Shown here one piece after another: positions 56,968-64,000 of a DNA stretch of 64,000 nucleotides. This stretch comes from Apiosordaria backusii (taxonomy: Eukaryota; Ascomycota; Sordariomycetes; Sordariales; Lasiosphaeriaceae), in the NCBI GenBank assembly GCA_030549205.1, contig JAUKTV010000007.1, positions 496,001 through 560,000 of the forward strand, written 5' to 3'. The notes beneath the pieces are model-generated. The model did no database searches. It was not told the DNA's origin and worked only from the letters and a program-made list of their open reading frames with translations. Each line of letters opens with the position of its first letter. Within the stretch, counting starts at the first letter, position 1. Position numbers and translations under genes: made by a program.

Positions 56968-58437
56968 TAGGACAGGAATGGCTGAGGTAAGGGTTGCAGA
57001 TGTATAGATCGGGTGGGTAGTTTCTTACAGTCGGGCTTTTTATATCCTCGAGCCGCTTATCATAACAGTGTCCCTGAGTTGCCCTGCCTGTGGCTGGTTC
57101 CCTGGCCTTCAACCTCTTCTTCTTGCAGAGTGGTTATGGTTGTGTGTTAAGGAGGCTATTTGGGGCAGGTGTAGGAGTTGAACTCGTCGGTGCCCTGGTT
57201 GGAGGCAAAAGCAGGCCAAAGCATGAAGAGGTCGGAGTTACCACGGCTGGTGAAAGCCATCTGCTCACTTTTTGACTCCAATGGCATCAAGAGACTGTGG
57301 CCACAACCGGAGTCCCGATGAAGCCACTTGGCTTATCCTTGAAGTGTAATTTTATGTGGCTGATGATTTTGAGGCGGCTGACCATCCGCCCTTGTTCCCC
57401 TTTCTCTCCTACTCTCTCTCAACACAATCTTTGGTGTTCTCAGCAAAGATAATTCAGCAAATATGATCATGGGCTGCAGATATTTATGGGATTTATTCCT
57501 GGGATTCATTTCTTAGTTTAAGGTGCGTGAATCTATCACGAAGTAATCTTGGAAGATAATACCTGAGTACTCGTGGGTCCTTGGATTAGTTTGCAAACCC
57601 CTCTGCAAGCAGAGTGGGGGACAATATCGACGGACAGGGTCGAACCGACCGGACAGTCTTTTATATGGGAAATTGGTTCAAAAGTGTTGAAAACCACGTA
57701 CTTTAACACCAAATATCACAACCAAACTACATTTTAAAATTAATTTTAAAACCTACATTAAAATAAGAATCTTTTTCTTAGTATTTTGTACTCTTTAGGT
57801 TTCTTTTTAAAATGTTATTTCGTTAATTAAAGTTGGCTGCAGATAAGCTATTTTTTGGTGTGTTATGAGTTTTTGACGAAAATATCGTGAAAATAAAAAA
57901 GTATGAAGAAAACTACTATCTTAACTATATCTCTACAACCAACAGTCCAAATTAGCTGCAATTTAGACTAAGTATTCATTATATATATGTATACTTATAT
58001 ACTTATTTTGGTAAAAAAAAAAATCAAGGCCTATTAAATAGTAGATGGTTGAACGGTAGGTAAAAAAGTAGCCCATATATAACCCTGGCCTGGCCATATA
58101 TAACCCTGATACAAGACTGTCCGGTCGGTTCGACCCTGTCCGTCGATATTGTCCCCCACTCTGCTTGCAGAGGGGTTTGCAAATCAATCAAGGACCCACA
58201 GGTACTCCTCCAACCAGATCCATCGTCTTCTCCATCACAATATAAACGCTGAACAATGGCACGGTCCTCCGCGCGGCCCACTAAGGTAATCTTAACCCCT
58301 GCTCAGCACTCATTGCTTCTTTTGCGCGTCACAACCCATGATTGCCTCGCGCCTGTCTCAACATCCTCAAGTATTTATACGTCCCCAGATTATTCTCAGA
58401 GCCGCTTTGCAAGCAGGCCAGCAACCCAGAAGTAGCA
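56968..58437. other. Intergenic, 1.5 kb, mostly an inverted-repeat element
   Basis: Ordinary 3' flank to about 57560, then the AT-rich element listed separately, then the leader of gene II. Confidence 0.6.
57565..58207. mobile_element. MITE-like element with 71-bp perfect inverted repeats
   Basis: The sequence at 57590-57660 is an exact inverted copy of 58112-58182 (71 bp, no mismatch by my reading; inner end ...GGACAGTCTT, outer end TTTGCAAACCCC...). The symmetry extends outwards with mismatches (GAGTACTCGTGGGTCCTTGG against GAGTACCTGTGGGTCCTTGA) to about 57565 and 58207. The 450-nt interior is very AT-rich, in contrast to the flanks, with no open frame. It is non-autonomous; no transposase in the window has matching ends. 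No clear target-site duplication seen. Confidence 0.8.
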
Positions 58438-59297
58438 ATGGACCCCCCCCCCCCCCCCCCACCCAAACGCCAACGGGCCGACACAGCAGGCCATGATGTC
58501 ATCCCCAATCAAACCGCAAGCCTCAAGCACCACCATCACAGCAGCCCCAAAACCAACATCTCACAGGCAGCCCCTCCAACAGCCCAGTCTCCTCCCCCTC
58601 CTCCTCCCAGCCCCTCCAAACTTCAGGACATGATCTCCGCCCTCCCCTCCTCCCTCCTCCCCTCCCTCCTCCTAACGGCCGCCCAAGCACACCCCGATAT
58701 CTCTTCCCTTATTACGTTCCACCACCAATCCCAACTCGACGCTGAAGCCGCGCGCACACTCAACTTTGACCAGCACTCCAAAACCGCATGGTATATCCTC
58801 AACAAGAAATACGGTCGTCTTTCAGGTTCGCGGCAGTATGAAGCCGTCTATGATGCGCGATGAGCGAAGTAGAGGAGTGTCTCGATGCCATTGTGGCCAA
58901 CGTCAAGCCGCCCTCAAATTTTGAGACTAAATTTAGCGCGGTGGAGACCGTGCGCAAGATTTTTAAGAGTGTGCTGATGGCTAATGGCATGGTTGGACAC
59001 GAGGTTCGTAAGGATGCATGGGGCTGGGAGGACAGAATGGTGGGGTTGCTTGGGATGTTTACGGAGGAGGAACTTGTAAAGCTGTGTCACTGGGAGATGC
59101 CTGGTGAGAATGGGACGGTTACCTGGGTGGAGAAGTTGGAGGAGTTGAAGAGGCTGGCGGATGGATATGGTATCTTTGAGGGGCTGGGGGAGGCGTTGGA
59201 GTATCTGGAGGGGGAGGGGGATGAAGAGGAAGGAGAAGACGAGGAGGGGGAGGAGGAGGAAGAGGGGGATGATGAGGGTGGTGTTGAGGGATGGTGA
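58438..59297 (+). pseudogene. Helical-domain protein II, one frameshift
   Basis: Starts MD followed by poly-Pro from a C18 run, then KRQRAD as in gene I, so the start is homologous. The domain is intact in sequence: LQDMISALPSSLLPSLLLTA, AQAHPDISSLITFHHQ, AWYILNKKYGRLSGSRQYE, then a -1 frameshift near 58855 (TATGATGCGCGATGAGC). It continues SEVEECLDAIVANV and TKFSAVETVRKIFKSVLMAN in the next frame, ending in a Glu/Asp run. The break is not in a homopolymer, unlike the others in the window, so true decay is likelier here. One missing base would give about 286 aa. No intron could bridge it. Confidence 0.6.
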
Positions 59298-59822
59298 GGG
59301 AAAGGGGAGTAGAGAGAGGTGTCGAGACGGTAAGCACGCCGTTGATAAAAGCTAGAGACTGCTACACAAAACACCGACTTTAAAATATGCTCCTTAAGGA
59401 GCTGAAATATAATAGACAGAAAGCCAGAATGGTTTAATAGGCTCTTTAAACGCCTACCGACTGCATTTAAAGGCCGACCCAAATAGTTAAGAAGCCTCTC
59501 CGACAATTGCAGTACTTGTTCTTTTGTCCACAGTGTGGTGGGTAAGGTACGTACATACCATGATTGTGAATATCTCAGCATGGGAAATAAGCTCCTCTGC
59601 CACCTCACCGACGAAACGCCAAAACTTTAATTCTTCCGATTTCCTTGACTCACCTGATCAGGCGTATGACGCAGAACGAAGTTTGGGGCAGCCACGTATC
59701 CATTCTGAAGTTTCGATCCGCCGCTATGGCTATTTAAAGGCGTACCCTGCTGTCCCTTCCATCCTCTCTCCCACAATCCCCAGTTTCTTATCTCGTGTTT
59801 CCTCACTCATACGCAGATCACC
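59298..59822. other. Intergenic with AT-rich relic
   Basis: 0.5 kb. The stretch 59366-59500 is AT-rich with the palindrome CTCCTTAAGGAG and may be a small transposon remnant. The rest is presumed promoter of gene III. Confidence 0.4.
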
Positions 59823-60734
59823 ATGGCGGCGCCCGATCAACTAGCCATGTGCCAGCGCTCTGAAACTGATGGCCACGAGGAGGTTGCTGTCAAATCTGAA
59901 AATGTTGAAACAAAGCCTGTAAGTGCTGTTCTTAGGTAGACATACCGTTCACTCTCTCAATTTCGTTGTACCAACACTCGGCCCAGGTTCCTCCCGCTTC
60001 TCCGGAACCCATCCCCTACTTGCAGTTGCGACATATGGCCCGAGATCTCCAAACACCACAAACTCCTCCACATTGTCATAAGGGCGGCCCATTCTCACCC
60101 GGATGTCCTAGAGCGACTGAAAGAAGAGCTCGCAGTCGCAGACAACAGAATACGGCTCTTCGACTCCTACAACGCTGAACTGATACTCGACCCCCGGTAT
60201 TGGAAGGATACCCATGGGAATTTCAACAGATTTCACCCGTGGGCGCAGACGATCAACAGGATAATCCAACACGATATAGTTGAGCAGTTGGGAGCAAACT
60301 CCCACTTCGAAGACAAGATCAGCGCGATCGAGACGCTTACCGAGATCTTGAGGCTCATACTCACGGCCAAAAGCCCCGTCGGGGACATTGTCCGAGAGAA
60401 GGCCCCTCAATTTCGCTGGGATCTGTCGATTCTCAGTGTGCTGAACCTGTGCAGCATTGAGGAGCGTGGTTATTTGCGCAGTTGGGAGGATCAGCTGGTA
60501 GAGCTTGTCGACCTCGCGAGCGAACAGGGCCCTGACTTGCTTGTCAAAGATTTGCAGTATACGCTGGATACTTTTCGATCAGAGACTTGTGTGGCCGAGC
60601 AGGATAGCCTCATCTCGCCGTCGGTGAAGGAGAAGGAGGAGGAACACGCTGTGGAGAAGGAGGAGTCGGAACACGCTGTGGAGAGGGAGGAGGAGGAAAA
60701 TTGCTGGGAGGTTGTCCTTGATTTTGAAGAGTAA
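59823..60734 (+). pseudogene. Helical-domain protein III, apparent frameshift
   Basis: Exon 1 59823-59918 (MAAPDQLAMCQRSETDGHEE...), donor CCT|GTAAGT exactly as in gene I; exon 2 from about 59987. Exon 2 opens in one frame (VPPASPEPIPYLQL). The paralogous domain lies in another: EISKHHKLLHIVIRAAHSHP, then NRIRLFDSYNAELILDPRYW and EDKISAIETLTEILRLILTA, open to 60734. A shift of +1 (or -2) between about 60010 and 60050 is needed. The domain frame has no other stop, so the lesion is recent or an assembly error. The C-terminus is Glu/Lys-rich. About 275 aa if intact. Confidence 0.55.
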
Positions 60735-61078
60735 GACCATTCTGAGCTCTACCGTAACTTGTTCTCTTGTATATATAAGAGAAATACATGCTCTTCTTCG
60801 GAATGTTCGAGATGGCTCATCAATGCCCGTGACCTGCACGGACCATGATTTGCTGTGACGGCAGGAACGATGCTTGGAGGCGGACAGCAACATGACGAGC
60901 TTTGTTTGCACGCTCCTGCCAGTCCAACCAATGCTGCCTGAACACCCCGCAGTGATTGTTTGTTTCTGTTTGCTGAAGAGGCAATTCAGGCCGACCTTAC
61001 TTATTATTGTCTCTCTCGCTCTCTCTCTCCCGCTCTTCCCCGCCACCATCAACACCAAGTAACAACAGTCCCGCAAAG
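60735..61078. other. Intergenic before gene IV
   Basis: 0.34 kb with a CT-rich leader (CTCTCTCTCCCGCTC) before the ATG. No gene. Confidence 0.4.
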
Positions 61079-63011
61079 ATGCCGTCGTCCAAGACTGCCA
61101 AAAAGAAGCAGCGCCAGAAGAAGGCGGCTGCTGAGAAGAACCAGGTCGTAAGCAGTGTCAGCTATCTACTAACCTTCAGTTCCCCTGGAGGCTGACATGG
61201 TACCAGATTCCCGAAATGACCGAGGAGGAACTGACCTCCATGATTTCCGGCCTTGAACCCACGGCATATGAGAAGACTCTCGTCGATGCTGCCCGCAAAC
61301 ATGGCGATGTTGCCGACATGATCATCACCCGCCACGACTCGCTCCTCAAGATCAGGGTCCATGAGGAAATCCTCGTTGTCGACTTCGCCAAGATGGCCAA
61401 AGCCATCAACAGGTCTCTGAATGCGAAATATTACGAACTGCTCGAGTCTACCACAGCCGAGAACCGCACTATCCAGGTGCGAAAGTACGCCAAGACCCTG
61501 GTCAACAACATCAATGGCGCACTGAACTACATGACCGCTCAAATCACAGAGGACTCGCTCTTTTCCACCAAGTTCGCCGCCTTGGATAGCGTCCGAAGTG
61601 TGCTGGAGAGCATTCTCCGCGGTCCCAAGCCTCTCCAGGACAACATGTCTCGATTCCCAGCTTTCCAGAAGTGGGACGTCAAATTGATGGTTGTGTTGAA
61701 ACACTTCAAGCCCGCTGAGATGTGCAAGATCAGATGTAGCGGGTACAGGTGTGACGAGCACGATACTCCAACTCAGTGGATGAAAGACATGAAGCGCCTG
61801 TGTCTTCTCAATGAGATCACCGACAAGAAGCTCTTTGGCCATTGGATCGACCATGCCTACAACTTTGGCTATGATAGGGTGCAATCAGCCGAAGTGCCTG
61901 ACGCCACAGAGCATGAGGTCGCCATCAGAGAGAAGAATCTCGTGAGTTTCACTAAACTATTTTATCCCTGCTTTGTCCAAAACTCAGCCGTGGCTAACAC
62001 CTTATGCAGCCTGCGCCCTCACAGACTGAAGTTTCATCCTCACAGATTAAGGCTTCATCCTCGCAAAACCCTTCACTTGAGGACGATCTAACTCAGTCTT
62101 TTGAGACAACCTCCTCTTCAGAACCCCTGAGGAAAGAGCCACCCAGGCCAAAGCTGACCAAGGAGGAGATCACGAACATGATCTCTCCCCTTTTCCCGAC
62201 CGTGCTCAACGAAGTCATGATCTCCACAGCCCTCGCCCACCCTTCGGTCATTCCTGCCATCAAGGTCGCCTATGAGGCCAAGGTTGCAACTGAATCGTCC
62301 AGGACCAAGGCATGGGATACTCTCTGCCTCGTCATGAACACCGGCCTCAACGACTACTATCGCCTCTATATACGCAGCGGAATCAGTGTCGCAAGATATG
62401 CCGACCAATCGGCCACATATATCGATGACGCATTGACACAGGTTTACACGGATTTCAGGGCGCTGCATAAACCCCTGTACAGCACCAAGATCGCTGCTTT
62501 GGAAGGCATTCGCAAGATCTTGGAGGAGGTTCTCCGCTGTCCAGACGAACTTCGAGATGCGCTTTGCTGGCATGTGGAGGTTGAAACGACCAACGATTGG
62601 GCGCATAATCTGGTGAGAATTCTGGAGTGTTTTGAAGACGAGGAGATATACAAGCTGGTCAAGGGCAAGACTGATGAGCCGAATGACTTTTGGTCGAACC
62701 GTGGCGTGCCGGCTCTGCTGGAGCTTGCGAGGAAGGTGAAAGGGCCTGATTGCCACCCCTGGAGGAAGGAATTCTTTCGTGACAGTCTTTTGGAGGTTTC
62801 CTCCCTTCTGTGGAAGGCTGTCACCAAGTGTGTGGACCCGCTCATGGTGGAGGACGACTATGAGCAAGGTTTCCCGGTGGAGTGTACTTGTGGTTTCTTT
62901 GAGGATTCCGATGAGGATGGTGACTCGGGGTGTCGCTGTTATTCTTGTGAGGGTATTGATGATATTGATGACGAGGATCTGGAGCTATATTCGCTGATGC
63001 CTCTTGCTTGA
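61079..63011 (+). CDS. Helical-domain protein IV (601 aa), two-domain fusion
   Basis: Model: join of 61079-61147, 61207-61941 and 62010-63011. Lys-rich N-terminus (KTAKKKQRQKKAAAEK), then domain copy 1 (LTSMISGLEPTAYEKTLVDA, LNAKYYELLES, STKFAALDSVRSVLESILRG) in exon 2. Domain copy 2 is in exon 3 (ITNMISPLFPTVLNEVMIST, ALAHPSVIPAI, STKIAALEGIRKILEEVLRC). A Ser/Gln linker joins them, with an intron exactly between, so the fusion probably came from exon or gene duplication. The C-terminus has a Cys-rich acidic stretch (VECTCGFFEDSDED...GCRCYSCEGIDDIDDED) absent from the others, perhaps a metal site. Intact frame; the best-preserved member. Function unknown. Confidence 0.78.
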
Positions 63012-64000
63012 TCAGAGCCAGAAGTATCACCTGGGATTTGAAAGAATGGCAGAGGAGGATACGCTGGGCAAACCAGATAGGGTCAGAGTAGCAACAGGGT
63101 CATGTAGAACAATGCCATAGGTCATCATCTGTCTGACAACACATATTTGCTCGCCCTGCTAGCTGGACTTGCGCACGAGAGTGGGATTAGTATGAGGGGG
63201 TGGTGGACGAGGAGCCTGGGGAGGAGTATGGGGTAGAAAAAATTGAGTATATGGATAGTGAGGTTGAGGGTGCAGAGGTTAGGCAGCGGAAACCTAGGCT
63301 TCAGGAGGTCCGGTGAGGGGATTGGTAGGGACTGGATGTGTGATGCGATTCCAGTCTAGAAGAGCTAATTACAGCAACCAGAATAAGGTACTGATTCAGG
63401 TGATTCAGACATCCCCATGGATGAAGAAGAATGTGATATCTCCAGTCACGAAAGCAGGCCCTATTGCCTCCATGACCCTCTTCAAATGTCTCAATTGCAC
63501 GTCCCCATTTACCTATGTGAGGCCGGAGGACACCAAGCTCAAAGGTGAATATGGGCTGGGCTGCTCTTGGTGTCGCTCCCATTCACTCGAGCTCCACGAA
63601 CCACTGGCTACGATGATCATCCTGAGCCCCACGATGATGTCGTCGTCGATGGACAGCTCGACGACCTGGAAATTGAAAATTCCGATTATTTATTAAAAAT
63701 TGCGCAGCACATCCTTTCCTTTTCGCTTTACCTTCAACACCGATAGAATCCAGCAACGTTCACAACAATGCAACGTCAGTCATCAATGACAAAAAAGACA
63801 GAGCAAAGTGGGCACCTGATCAAACAAACCTGCCTCTTGTATCATACCTACCTAAGTAGCTATCTGATAGAAAGGAGCAAGTTCACGTCATCCCATGAAG
63901 CTTCCAGAAGGAAAGGACGAGTCGTACCGTGGTTATCAGACAATCTGGTCATCACTTATTATTAACAAAGATAAAAATGAGCACCTGGGAAAGCAAACCT
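63012..64000. other. 3' flank with possible coding remnants
   Basis: About 1 kb to the window edge. Short acidic open segments occur at about 63192-63313 (EEYGVEKIEYMDSEVEGAEV) and 63400-63540, and a CLNC...CSWC pair in another frame at 63487-63580. They cannot be joined into a convincing gene. They may be remnants of another paralogue or the start of a gene that continues past the edge. Confidence 0.35.

Noticed and set aside
58256..58285. An upstream first exon (MARSSARPTK) for helical-domain gene II
   Set aside because: The MD...KRQRAD start at 58438 aligns with the start of gene I; the upstream exon is possible but not needed.
1..64000. CRISPR arrays, bacterial operons, phage or viral genes
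   Set aside because: The window has eukaryotic introns and fungal genes throughout; no spaced direct repeats or viral hallmark proteins seen.

Overview
The window is filamentous-ascomycete nuclear DNA. Genes carry short GT-AG introns (about 50-110 nt) with GTAAGT/GTATGT donors and CTAAC/CTGAC branch sites, and the recognisable proteins are typical of Sordariomycetes. Sordariales is my guess; the order is inferred, not shown. I rebuilt spliced models by hand, so exon borders are predictions.

Region 1 (1-28 kb) is mostly conserved housekeeping. It holds Golgi GDPase GDA1 (-), a PPPDE-thioredoxin-PUL protein (+), a short kinesin-3-like motor (+), the sterol sensor SCAP (-), a JMJD7-like JmjC hydroxylase (+), ribosome-biogenesis methyltransferase SPB1 (-), a CDT2/DTL-like WD40 protein (+), a small Cys-rich gene at 22.3 kb (-) and a divergent 14-3-3 protein (+). 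A 4.1 kb gene-poor stretch precedes the 14-3-3 gene.

Region 2 (28.8-46.2 kb) is accessory in character. Seven genes in about 12 kb carry variants of a small cysteine (probable zinc) module joined to long low-complexity tails. Three further genes at 44.0-46.2 kb, and the one at 22.3 kb, carry a different module that starts MC and contains CxH. Two of the seven (36.7 and 37.6 kb) appear to carry both modules. Several share flanking DNA better than coding DNA, including a downstream block with telomere-like (TTAGGG)2 and a GTTTGTTTACA motif. A cytochrome b5-FMN dehydrogenase and a DUF4202 protein sit inside this region, together with two copies of a hairpin repeat with Pol III-like boxes and a transposase-like HTH fragment.

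Region 3 (47.8-54.4 kb) holds a single-pass membrane protein and Mediator subunit MED5, both on the minus strand. Region 4 (55.2-63.0 kb) is a tandem array of four paralogues of an unrecognised helical domain, five domain copies in all. The first has a very long Gln/Ala tract, two are frame-broken, and the last is a two-domain fusion. A 0.6 kb element with perfect 71-bp inverted repeats lies between the first two.

Several otherwise good genes (kinesin, CDT2-like, the 30 kb zinc-module gene) need one base added to a C or G homopolymer to stay open. This looks like systematic homopolymer undercalling in the assembly rather than gene decay. The best candidates for undescribed biology are the zinc-module/low-complexity cluster with its shared 3' block, and the tandem helical-domain array.
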